Part shown: positions 1 to 7,612 of the stretch, one piece after another
Layout of the letters: each line of letters begins with the position of its first letter
Position numbering within the stretch: position 1 is the stretch's first letter
From: Rhodanobacteraceae bacterium
Lineage (GTDB): Bacteria; Pseudomonadota; Gammaproteobacteria; Xanthomonadales; Xanthomonadaceae
Length of the DNA: 64,000 nucleotides
Reading direction: 5' to 3'
NCBI GenBank assembly: GCA_024233975.1
Contig: JACKOX010000006.1
Span: 81,461-145,460, forward strand
Notes under the pieces: generated by a model
The model's input: only the letters and a program-made list of their open reading frames with translations
Told to the model about the DNA's origin: nothing
Database searches by the model: none
Translations under genes and position numbers: made by a program

Positions 1-95
1 TGCTCGACCGGCTGTGATCGGCCAACGCTGAACCGCCACCACACAACAGTCGATGTCGCCTTGTCCCCCGGCGGGGCGGCTGCCAGACTTCGCCA

Positions 96-680
96 ATGAT
101 CCAACCCTGGTCCACCGGCAGCATCCTGCGCGCCATATTGGCTTCGTTGTTGTTGTCGATCGCGTTGCCCGCGACTGCGCAGGTCTTCCGTTGCGTCGAC
201 GAGAACGGCCACGCCGCCTTCCTGCAGCAGCCCTGCGAAACGCAGCGATTGCGGGACAGCGCCGCACCCGAGACAAGCGATGACGGCAGCGATCCGGACA
301 ACACAGGCTTCTGCCCCGCGCCGGACCTCGACTCACTGAAGCTGGCGCTCAACAGCGCCTTCACCCATCGCGACCTCAACGCACTGTCCGGCCTATACCA
401 CTGGCCGTCGGTCGGTCGCGGCGGCGCCGGACCCATCCTCAACTGGCTGGGCGCGCTACTGGATCGGCGCCTGCTCGGCATCGATGTGCGTTACCGTGCG
501 CGCCATCGCATCACCGCCTACGGCATCACTCGCGAAGTCGGCAACGAGGAAGAAGACGCCACCGGCCTGCGACTGATCCTGGGCAGCGATCCACCGGGAC
601 CGGCGGACTCTGCGGAAGTGGCGCTGGTGCGCTATGCCGGATGCTGGTGGATCAGCGAAACCGGTGTTCCCACGCCATAG
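96..680 (+). CDS. Exported DUF4124-like protein
   Basis: A 194-residue protein with a clear Sec signal peptide (hydrophobic run ending PATAQ near residue 29). It is followed at once by a DUF4124-type segment (VFRCVDENGHAAFLQQPC), whose two cysteines probably form a disulfide in the periplasm. The rest (residues about 50-194) contains further Cys residues (FCPAPD, YAGCWW) and no motif I recognise. The CWW-containing C-terminus resembles small exported proteins common in Xanthomonadales. No enzymatic role can be assigned. It stands alone, converging on the MBL gene downstream. Confidence 0.8.
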   Translation: MIQPWSTGSILRAILASLLLSIALPATAQVFRCVDENGHAAFLQQPCETQRLRDSAAPETSDDGSDPDNTGFCPAPDLDSLKLALNSAFTHRDLNALSGLYHWPSVGRGGAGPILNWLGALLDRRLLGIDVRYRARHRITAYGITREVGNEEEDATGLRLILGSDPPGPADSAEVALVRYAGCWWISETGVPTP

Positions 681-737
681 ATACCGGGCGCGAATCGCGG
701 CAACGCACAGCCCTCGCCCGAAGCCATCAGCCCGATA

Positions 738-1673
738 TCAGCCTTCTTCAGCGGCGGCGGTTTCAGCCTTGATCGTATTCTCGACCAGCCGTCCGTGGAA
801 ATGGTCGAAGCGATCCCTGTCGACCAACCGCGGATTGAACTTCCAGCGGATCTTCTCCAGCTCCGGATCCTTGATGATGTCAGCAAGCTGCAGGCCCTGA
901 TGATGGAGCTGCATGATCCGCGCGCTCCAGGCCAGACAGCTCTCGCGATAGGCCTGCACGCCCTGCCTGTCGGTCAGGAAGCCATGGCCGGGCACGACGA
1001 CACTCTGCTCATCAATGAGGTTGAGCGCGAGATCCATGGCCTCCACCTGGCCCCGGATTCCGCGATGGAAGTTCGCCGGATACCAGGCGTTGGACAAGGT
1101 ATCGCCCACGAACAGCACATTGCTTTCCGGCAGGAACACAAAGAGGTCGGAAGGCGAATGCGAACCCACCACGTACAGCGCAATGGAGTCGCCGTATTGC
1201 GGCAACTTGCCGTTTTCGCCAATCCCCTGCCAGGCAAATTCGTCCTCGAACTCGGCTGACGAACTGGCCACCACCAAAGCGCCCTGACCCTGCAGATACG
1301 CGTCGCTGCCAATGTGATCCGGGTGGTCATGAGTGTTGATCAGCGCCTTGACCGGTTTCTTGCTGATTTCCCGCAGCGTGTTCAGCAGGCGATCCCGACT
1401 GGCCTCCATCATCGAGTCGATCAGCACCAGCCCGTCATCAAACTCGACCACGCCGGCATGACCACCATTGCCGTTGCCGCCGAGAATCACCGAGACATCA
1501 TCACGAACCTTCTCCACCTCGAACACACCTGAATCTTCATTGGCTTCGGGCCCTGCAGCGAATGCCGACTGGGCCGCCAACAGCAGCATCGAGGCAAAGC
1601 CAAGAAACCCGCCCAGGGCAAACAAACGAGACTTTCCGGTGTTGGCACGAAGTGCAGCCGTGTTCTTCATCAA
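738..1673 (-). CDS. Exported MBL-fold metallo-hydrolase
   Basis: A 311-residue protein with a signal peptide (residues about 15-40, ending SAFAA). It carries the metallo-beta-lactamase metal motif HDHPDH in NTHDHPDHIGSD, a second metal His in VVGSHSPSD, the bridging Asp in LFVGDTLSNA and the late His in VVPGHGFLT. These support a di-zinc or iron hydrolase acting in the periplasm. It resembles the exported MBL proteins often annotated as quinoprotein relay system hydrolases. The substrate cannot be told from sequence. Two ATG codons occur at the start (1673 and 1670). It lies just downstream of the pseudopilin-like pair on the same strand but is separated by about 60 bp. Confidence 0.85.
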   Translation of the reverse strand: MMKNTAALRANTGKSRLFALGGFLGFASMLLLAAQSAFAAGPEANEDSGVFEVEKVRDDVSVILGGNGNGGHAGVVEFDDGLVLIDSMMEASRDRLLNTLREISKKPVKALINTHDHPDHIGSDAYLQGQGALVVASSSAEFEDEFAWQGIGENGKLPQYGDSIALYVVGSHSPSDLFVFLPESNVLFVGDTLSNAWYPANFHRGIRGQVEAMDLALNLIDEQSVVVPGHGFLTDRQGVQAYRESCLAWSARIMQLHHQGLQLADIIKDPELEKIRWKFNPRLVDRDRFDHFHGRLVENTIKAETAAAEEG

Positions 1674-1735
1674 GCAATTCCTTGTTTATCCATGGACACA
1701 GCAAAAGTAGCGCTCACGCGCTGGCGACCGGCGGA

Positions 1736-2170
1736 TCAGCGAGCTACTGATTCCGCCAGATGAATGGTGAGCACGATATCGGCGTCGACGCCGTTGCCGC
1801 CTTCCCGGTCATCTTTGCCCAGGCTCGAGATCTGAAATGATCGAGCGCTATCGAGCACTTTCAGCCGGAACTTCCGACCCCAAGCGTCGTAGAGGCTTCC
1901 CTCTCGGAGGCGAGATTGTGACTGCCCGGGCTCTGCATTCCTTCCGAGCAAAACCTCAAGCGTGACAGGTATTCGGCCATTCTCTGAAGCGCATGCTTCG
2001 ACAGATGAAGCAAGGCTCTTTGCCATCGCCCGCGTCAAATGGTGCTTTGCGATTTCAGAGTCGTCCAAACCGAATCCTGCCCACCAACCTATTGCGAAGA
2101 GAATGCCGAATACGATGGACAGGATCTTGATTCGTTTCCACCACACGCCCTTTTCAGCGGCCATCGTCAT
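1736..2170 (-). CDS. GspG-like pseudopilin-fold protein 2
   Basis: A 144-residue membrane-anchored protein: a hydrophobic helix (residues about 13-32) followed by a soluble domain whose end reads YDAWGRKFRL ... ISSLGKDDREGGNGVDADI. This matches the C-terminal signature of type II secretion major pseudopilins (DxWGxxY ... SxGxDGxxGGxGxxADI), where the Gly/Asp-rich loop binds Ca2+. There is no canonical prepilin-peptidase motif (GFTLIE), so it is a pseudopilin fold rather than a proven pseudopilin. Its start overlaps the stop of the preceding paralogue by 4 bp (ATGA), so the two are translationally coupled. Base composition is visibly less GC-rich than the neighbours. Confidence 0.72.
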   Translation of the reverse strand: MTMAAEKGVWWKRIKILSIVFGILFAIGWWAGFGLDDSEIAKHHLTRAMAKSLASSVEACASENGRIPVTLEVLLGRNAEPGQSQSRLREGSLYDAWGRKFRLKVLDSARSFQISSLGKDDREGGNGVDADIVLTIHLAESVAR

Positions 2171-2562
2171 GAGTTCGGCTCGAACAGCTCGATGTCGGCA
2201 TCTGGACCATCACCGCCGAGACGACCATCTCTACCGAGAGAAAGCACCTGGAAGCCTTTGCCGTCGACTGTGGTGCGGTAGAAAAAGCGACGTCCCCACG
2301 GATCGACCAAGTCACGCGCTCTCGCATACGGACCAGCCCATCCGTTGATGCCGGAATCGCGGACGAGCTCTTCGATATCTGTTGGAGGCCTCCCCACATC
2401 GAGAACAAACGCACTCACCTGCATTTGAAGACGAGCCTTGGTCGCTTCCACTATCGAATACTCACAGCCGCCGAAAATGCGGAGCCCAACCCATCCCGAC
2501 ACAGCGGCAAGAACTGGCAAAACGCCAAGAGCCCCGACCCAGACACGGCCAGACAAGCTCAT
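2167..2562 (-). CDS. GspG-like pseudopilin-fold protein 1
   Basis: A 131-residue protein with one N-terminal transmembrane helix (residues about 8-29) and a GspG-like soluble domain. The domain shows GPYARARDLVDPWGRRFFYR and SLGRDGRLGGDGPDADIELF, the full calcium-loop signature of type II secretion GspG. As in the next gene the prepilin cleavage motif is missing. The start overlaps the stop of the histidine kinase by 4 bp, making an operon of kinase, protein 1 and protein 2. No other secretion gene (GspD/E/F) is in view, so the likely role is a periplasmic accessory or sensor part of the two-component system. That role is inference. Confidence 0.75.
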   Translation of the reverse strand: MSLSGRVWVGALGVLPVLAAVSGWVGLRIFGGCEYSIVEATKARLQMQVSAFVLDVGRPPTDIEELVRDSGINGWAGPYARARDLVDPWGRRFFYRTTVDGKGFQVLSLGRDGRLGGDGPDADIELFEPNS

Positions 2563-3851
2563 CTCGCCCTTGCGCTAAACGCCAACGTCGCCCGCGCACC
2601 GCCTTCATCGCGCGGTTCCAGCCAGACGCGCCAGCCGTAGAGTTCGCACAGGCGCTGGACGATGGCGAGGCCGATGCCGGCACCCTTGCTGGCGCCAGCA
2701 CTGCTGCCGCGGTAGCCACGCTCGAACAGGCGCTCGGCGTCTTCCTGGCTGATGCCGGGGCCGGTGTCGTCGATCTGCACGCGATCCTTGAGTACTCGGA
2801 CGCGCACTTCACCTTCGGCGGTGTACTTGCAGGCGTTGCCGACCAGGTTACCCATGGCGACGGCAAGCACCGAATCCGGCGCATCAACCAGCACCCCGTC
2901 CTCGCCTTCGACTTCGATCACCACCGGCTTGCCGCCGATGTTGGCGCGATTGGCCTCAGCGACCTGGCTTGCGACCTTGAGTACGTCGGTGGCGCCAGTG
3001 CCGCGCTCGTTGCGCGACAGCATCAGCAAGGCACTGGTGAGGTCGGCACACTGCTGAGCCGCACGCTCGATGCGCTGCAGGCGCAGACGCGTCCTGTCGT
3101 TGATGTCGGGCTGACCCAGCATCAACTCAGTAGCGCCACGGATCACCGCCAGCGGCGTGCGCAGCTCGTGGCTGACATCGGCGTTGAATTCTCGGTCGCG
3201 ACGAATCAGCGCCGTCAGCCGATCCGAATAGTCATCCAGCGCCTGCGCCAGCTCGCCGACCTCATCGTCCACGAAATATGGGGCCAGCGGCTCGGGCTGA
3301 GTCTGCCCGCCGGCGAAGGCACGGAGGCGTGTAGCCAGATCGCTGACCGGACGCATCACCCGGCGCGACGACCAGATGCCAATCAACCAGGCCAATGCGG
3401 AAAATGCGAGCACCGCGATCACCAGCGCGATGACCAGATTGCGCTGGCTCAGTACCTCCTGCGTGTAGTCGTAGCGCAGGTAGCCCCACATGTCTGGCGT
3501 CCGCTGGACCGCCAGCTTGTAGTACTGGCGCTTGCCATCCTGGTCCTCGAAAAGATCGTGGACACCGGTATCCAGATCCTTCCAGCCGAACGGCAGCCGG
3601 TAAGCGGTACTCGGCCGTACAACCCAGGCTTCGATCTGCTTGGAGAAGCGGAACTGCGCGTCCGGCTCCGGGTGTTCCTGCTTGAACTCGACGAAGTTGC
3701 AGGCTTCACGACGCAGCCAGCTGCCGACCAGATCATCCTCGAACTTGGCACGCATCACCATTGTCGCCACGGCGAACAGACTGGTCAGCCCAGTGCCCAG
3801 CAGGAGGAAGGAAATGATGATGCGGCTGCGCAGTCGATGCCGATACTGCAT
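2559..3851 (-). CDS. Sensor histidine kinase
   Basis: A 430-residue membrane kinase. TM1 is at about residues 10-30, the periplasmic sensor at about 35-135 and TM2 at about 138-160. A HAMP-like linker follows, then the HisKA box NADVSHELRTPLAVIRG with phospho-acceptor His228. The HATPase_c domain has NLVGNACKYT (N box), DDTGPG (G1) and GAGIGLAIV (G2). It would autophosphorylate and pass phosphate to the response regulator encoded just upstream (4013-4700). A gap of about 160 bp to that gene is longer than usual for such pairs. The pair resembles ColR/ColS-type systems only in general layout, so no signal is assigned. Confidence 0.92.
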   Translation of the reverse strand: MQYRHRLRSRIIISFLLLGTGLTSLFAVATMVMRAKFEDDLVGSWLRREACNFVEFKQEHPEPDAQFRFSKQIEAWVVRPSTAYRLPFGWKDLDTGVHDLFEDQDGKRQYYKLAVQRTPDMWGYLRYDYTQEVLSQRNLVIALVIAVLAFSALAWLIGIWSSRRVMRPVSDLATRLRAFAGGQTQPEPLAPYFVDDEVGELAQALDDYSDRLTALIRRDREFNADVSHELRTPLAVIRGATELMLGQPDINDRTRLRLQRIERAAQQCADLTSALLMLSRNERGTGATDVLKVASQVAEANRANIGGKPVVIEVEGEDGVLVDAPDSVLAVAMGNLVGNACKYTAEGEVRVRVLKDRVQIDDTGPGISQEDAERLFERGYRGSSAGASKGAGIGLAIVQRLCELYGWRVWLEPRDEGGARATLAFSARAR

Positions 3852-4012
3852 CAGTCATGCTCTCTCATGCGGCAAACACCGGACATTTTCCAAGCCGATC
3901 GTCGACAAAGGATGCCATTGACTGACATGCGTCGAGACAGCATCAGATACAGATCTCTTGAAACAACATGGTGTCGATAGGTGACTGAACGATGACGCCG
4001 TGTCGGCGCATG

Positions 4013-4700
4013 TCAGCCACTGGCATCCGCCATGCGGTAGCCGATGCCATGGCGGGTGTGTATGAGTGGGTTTTCGAACGGCTTGTCCACCGCTGCACGC
4101 AAGCCATGGATGAAGATCGCGAAGGCTGTCCGAATCCGGCAGCTCCTTCCAGCAACGCGGGTTTCCAGTTCCAGCCCGCGTAACCACCGATGGCGAGGCC
4201 TCCATCAGGCATTGCAGGATCTTCAGCGCAGTGGGGTTGAGCTGGATCGACTTGCCGGCGCGAACGAAGCGTGTCGAGGTTGAAGGTGAGGTCGGACACT
4301 TCCAGCAGGCGCGTTGCGGCGTCTTGCCGCGGCGGCCAAGCACCGCGCGAGTCGCTTCCATGCTGCAGCGCGAACGGCTTGACCAGGTAGTCGTCGGCGC
4401 CGCTACCTGCGAAGCCGGCCAGCTTCTGCTCCAGCGCGTCACGCGCCGGTCAGCATCAGCACTGGCGGATGCTGCGCGCGCTTCCTCATCAAGCTCTGCG
4501 GCAAACCTCCAGCCCATCCATTCCCGGCAGCCTTGAGATCGCGGCACGATGGCGTCGAAGTCGTTGACCGAAGCGGCCAGGTGCAGGCCGGTGACGCCGT
4601 TTCCGGCGAAGTGGAAACACGGTGTGGCCGGAATCTTCCGGGATAGTCGCCGAGGTTGGCGGCGATGTCGGTGTTGTCTTCGATGACCAGGGATTCGCAT
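4013..4700 (-). pseudogene. OmpR-family response regulator, multiply frameshifted
   Basis: Pieces of one regulator can be read in order but in three frames. From an ATG at 4700 the receiver reads LVIEDNTDIAANLGDY. Then come GNGVTGLHLAASVNDFDAIV, MDGLEVCRRA, PPVLMLTGA, a linker with LGRRGKTPQR, and a winged-helix output domain (SDLTFNLDTLR, GKSIQLNPTALKILQCLMEA, ELPDSDSLR, THTRHGIGYRM-like), ending at the TGA at 4013-4015. At least six indels separate the pieces, yet each piece keeps conserved residues. The total span (688 nt) fits an intact gene of about 228 codons. This looks like a patch of sequence errors; true decay is the alternative. The partner is the histidine kinase downstream. Confidence 0.8.
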
Positions 4701-4810
4701 GACGCGAGAATACTCCGTTGCGGGATGCATGCCGGAAGCCACAATCAGGGCATCGACCACAGCACCGGGCATCGGTTCCACGCCACCCCTGATTCGCCAA
4801 CTTCCGGCAA

Positions 4811-4859
4811 TAAAAAGGCCCACGGAGGCGGTGTTGGGGGAACGCACCTCTCGTGGGCC
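4811..4859 (-). terminator. Long hairpin with U-tract, minus strand
   Basis: An 8-bp outer stem (4817-4824 with 4852-4859, GGCCCACG/CGTGGGCC) encloses a partly paired inner arm (4825-4828 with 4847-4850). On the minus strand it is followed by TTTTTA (4811-4816). It has the form of a rho-independent terminator or attenuator. It sits 110 bp before the response-regulator start and about 90 bp after the phased TTAA boxes. Confidence 0.6.
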
Positions 4860-4949
4860 AAAAGTTACTGCCCCGATTACCGTAATCTGCCTATGACCGG
4901 TTGACTTAGGAGTGTCGATTACTGGTATTGCCAGCTTACGGATCGAGGC
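4860..4949 (-). other. Possible small RNA or leader between operator-like boxes and hairpin
   Basis: This gene-free stretch lies between the terminator of the upstream gene (5003-5032) plus TTAA boxes on one side and the hairpin/U-tract at 4811-4859 on the other. A transcript started near the boxes would end there as an RNA of roughly 100-140 nt. Alternatively it is the attenuated 5' leader of the response regulator. I see no convincing open reading frame or clear -10 box in it. Confidence 0.25.
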
Positions 4950-4988
4950 ATTAAATCCGCGTTAAGGCCGCTTCACGGATTTGTTAAG
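4950..4988. promoter_or_regulatory. Phased TTAA boxes, candidate response-regulator operator
   Basis: NTTAAN boxes start at 4950 (ATTAAA), 4961 (GTTAAG) and 4983 (GTTAAG). The spacings are 11 and 22 bp, so all lie on one face of the helix, as in tandem OmpR/PhoB-family sites. An inverted repeat AAATCCG (4953-4959) / CGGATTT (4976-4982) lies across them. The position upstream of a winged-helix regulator gene suggests autoregulation, which is inference. Confidence 0.4.
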
Positions 4989-5002
4989 ACGAGCCGGCCA
5001 CA

Positions 5003-5032
5003 GAAAACCCTTATCCATATGAACAATAAGGG
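5003..5032 (-). terminator. Rho-independent terminator after the RimB-like gene
   Basis: Stem CCCTTAT (5008-5014) pairs with ATAAGGG (5026-5032). It is followed on the minus strand by TTTTCT (5002-5007). It lies 22 bp after the stop of the Zn-protease-like gene. Confidence 0.65.
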
Positions 5033-5054
5033 ATTTACTGCCGGGTTTGCGGGC

Positions 5055-5480
5055 TCAGCGCTCACCCAATCTGAACGAAGCTTCAGGGTCCACCTGCAGA
5101 CGGCCCGCCATGGCCGTACGGCCCAGCAGCATGGGGAATCGCATGTTGTGGCGGCTGGTGAGGTTCAGCTCGATCGGATAGCGAAGGCCGCCCACCAGCA
5201 GGTCCGTGGCGATGAACAGCCGCTCGGTTTCGTGTCCGCCGGAATCGGTCACCAGACGCCGATCGACCACCCGGGCTTCCGCATCGACGGTGCCGTCAGA
5301 ACCCAGACGCCCGGGATGCAGGGTGAAACGCACCCACTCGGCACCGTCGCGCTCGAAGGTTTCCATCGCGTCGACGTGCAGGGCGGAAGACTTGGCGCCG
5401 GTGTCGACCTTGGCGCAGATGGCATCGACACCGATGGCCGGCAGTGCCATCCATTCGCGCCAGCCCACGATCAGGGGCAT
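5055..5480 (-). CDS. RimB/RloC-like aspartic-fold 'zinc protease' family protein (PF05618 type)
   Basis: A 141-residue protein of the family often called ATP-dependent zinc protease, found beside rimK in many Gammaproteobacteria. Hallmarks visible: GWREWMALPAIG near the N-terminus, KVDTGAKSSALH (the DTGA loop typical of retropepsin-like aspartic folds), and NLTSRHNMRFPMLLGRTAM near the C-terminus. Family members are small cytoplasmic proteins. Aspartyl peptidase activity is presumed from the fold, not shown here. The start is set at the ATG at 5480, which gives the usual family length. An in-frame ATG at 5504 would add eight residues. Confidence 0.8.
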   Translation of the reverse strand: MPLIVGWREWMALPAIGVDAICAKVDTGAKSSALHVDAMETFERDGAEWVRFTLHPGRLGSDGTVDAEARVVDRRLVTDSGGHETERLFIATDLLVGGLRYPIELNLTSRHNMRFPMLLGRTAMAGRLQVDPEASFRLGER

Positions 5481-5543
5481 TTTCGACGCTGCGCCAGCCG
5501 TCATCCGTCTTCCCGGTCCGTCGACGCAGCGGCGTCGCCATCA

Positions 5544-5617
5544 TGGAGCGGGTGAAGGGAATCGAACCCTCGTCGTAAGCTTGGGAAGCTTCTGCTCTAC
5601 CATTGAGCTACACCCGC
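5544..5617 (-). tRNA. tRNA-Gly (CCC anticodon)
   Basis: The minus strand folds as a full cloverleaf. Acceptor GCGGGTG pairs with CACCCGC. The D-stem is GCTC/GAGC, the anticodon loop TTCCCAA gives anticodon CCC, and the T-arm carries TTCGATT. The discriminator is T, and the CCA end is encoded (5544-5546). The anticodon stem is GAAGC/GCTTA with one mismatch at the top pair. Anticodon CCC reads GGG glycine codons. Confidence 0.93.
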
Positions 5618-5714
5618 CGCGTGCGCCGATCATAGCCAGCCACCCCGGCAGCGGCAATGGGCGGCACACCCGCTGACCGACCTTCCGATTCCAAAGAAAG
5701 CATCTGAACGCCCC

Positions 5715-5922
5715 ATGCAGATCATCCTCAACGGCGAAGCCACGCAGATTCCCGATTCGCTGACCGTGGCGCAGCTGATCGAACACCTCAAGCTGGGCCA
5801 GCGCCGCGTGGCGGTGGAGCTCAACCGCGAAATCGTGCCGAAGAGCCGTCATCCCGAGACGCCGGTAAGCGAGGGCGACGTGGTCGAGCTGGTCACCGCC
5901 ATCGGCGGCGGCAAGAAGCTGA
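5715..5922 (+). CDS. thiS: ThiS sulfur-carrier protein
   Basis: ThiS carries sulfur as a C-terminal thiocarboxylate for thiazole formation by ThiG. The protein starts MQIILNGEATQIPDSLTVAQL, has RRVAVELNREIVP, and reaches VVELVTAIGGG at residues 58-66, where ThiS normally ends. Here the frame runs on past GGG (into KKLMHAR...) and through thiG without a stop. A TGA at 5920-5922 lies one frame off. Either one base is wrong just after codon 66 or the mature Gly-Gly must be exposed by processing. I favour a base error, because thiG next to it is also indel-ridden. The end is given at the out-of-frame stop. Spacing to thiG is about 70 bp. Confidence 0.85.
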
Positions 5923-5993
5923 TGCATGCCCGGCGAGTCCGGCCGTCGGCTGCTAAAATGCCGGCTTCGTGCCCGGAATCGCTCTGGAATGCC

Positions 5994-6800
<807 letters not shown>

Positions 6801-6808
6801 ACGCTGCG

Positions 6809-7543
6809 ATGAGCGACAACGACGCCACCGACAAGAAGCCGTTCACCGTCGTAGAAGGCCAGCGGCAGATCCGCAGTTTCGTGCTGCGCCAGGGCCGCTT
6901 CACGCCGGCGCAGCAGCGCGCATTCGATGAGCGCTGGCCGCGATTCGGTCTCGACTACAGTGGGGAGACCCGCGACTTCGACGCCGTGTTTGGCCGCAAA
7001 GCGAAACGCGTGGTGGAAATCGGCTTTGGCAACGGCGAGGCGCTGCGCTTCGCGGCGAAGCAGGATCCGTCCCGCGACTACATTGGCATCGAAGTGCACG
7101 CGCCCGGCGTCGGCCGGCTGCTGAATTGGCTGGCCGAAGACGGCAGCGACCACGTGCGTCTGTACCGTCACGATGCTGTCGAGGTGCTGGAGAACGAGAT
7201 CGCCGACGGCAGCCTCGACGAAATCCGCATCTACTTCCCCGACCCGTGGCACAAGAAGCGCCATCACAAGCGCCGCCTGGTGCAACCGGAGTTCGCCGCG
7301 ATGCTGGTGCGCAAGCTGGCGACGGACGGCCGCCTGCACCTCGCCACCGACTGGGAAGGCTATGCCGAACACATGTGGGACGTACTCGACGCCACGCCCG
7401 GACTCAGCAATCGCGCCGGCCCGCGTGGTCACGTGCCGCGGCCGGCATGGCGCCCGCAGACGCATTTCGAGACCCGCGGCCAAAAGCTCGGCCACGGCGT
7501 CTGGGACCTGCTCTACGACCGCACGAACGCCGTCGTCACCTGA
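6809..7543 (+). CDS. trmB: tRNA (guanine-N7-)-methyltransferase
   Basis: A 244-residue TrmB, which methylates G46 in the variable loop of tRNAs using SAM. Visible family motifs are EIGFGNGEALRFAA (SAM-binding motif I), YIGIEVHAPGVGRLL (motif II) and IYFPDPWHKKRHHKRRL, the TrmB signature around the catalytic Asp. LHLATDWEGYAEHM follows. Length is normal. It starts 9 bp after the end of thiG, so thiS-thiG-trmB form an operon, an order common in Gammaproteobacteria. Confidence 0.96.
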   Translation: MSDNDATDKKPFTVVEGQRQIRSFVLRQGRFTPAQQRAFDERWPRFGLDYSGETRDFDAVFGRKAKRVVEIGFGNGEALRFAAKQDPSRDYIGIEVHAPGVGRLLNWLAEDGSDHVRLYRHDAVEVLENEIADGSLDEIRIYFPDPWHKKRHHKRRLVQPEFAAMLVRKLATDGRLHLATDWEGYAEHMWDVLDATPGLSNRAGPRGHVPRPAWRPQTHFETRGQKLGHGVWDLLYDRTNAVVT

Positions 7544-7612
7544 TTTCACCGTCCGCCCAGTACGCCATCGGGTACGATGGCGGCATCCCCGCACCGAGAC
7601 CGCGCGCCGTCA

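Noticed and set aside
1..17. Possible 3' end of an upstream plus-strand gene (four codons then TGA)
   Set aside because: Too short to support any call; a stop codon at this distance occurs often by chance.
2382..3980. 532-codon plus frame antisense to the histidine kinase
   Set aside because: The kinase carries H, N and G boxes on the other strand; this frame has none.
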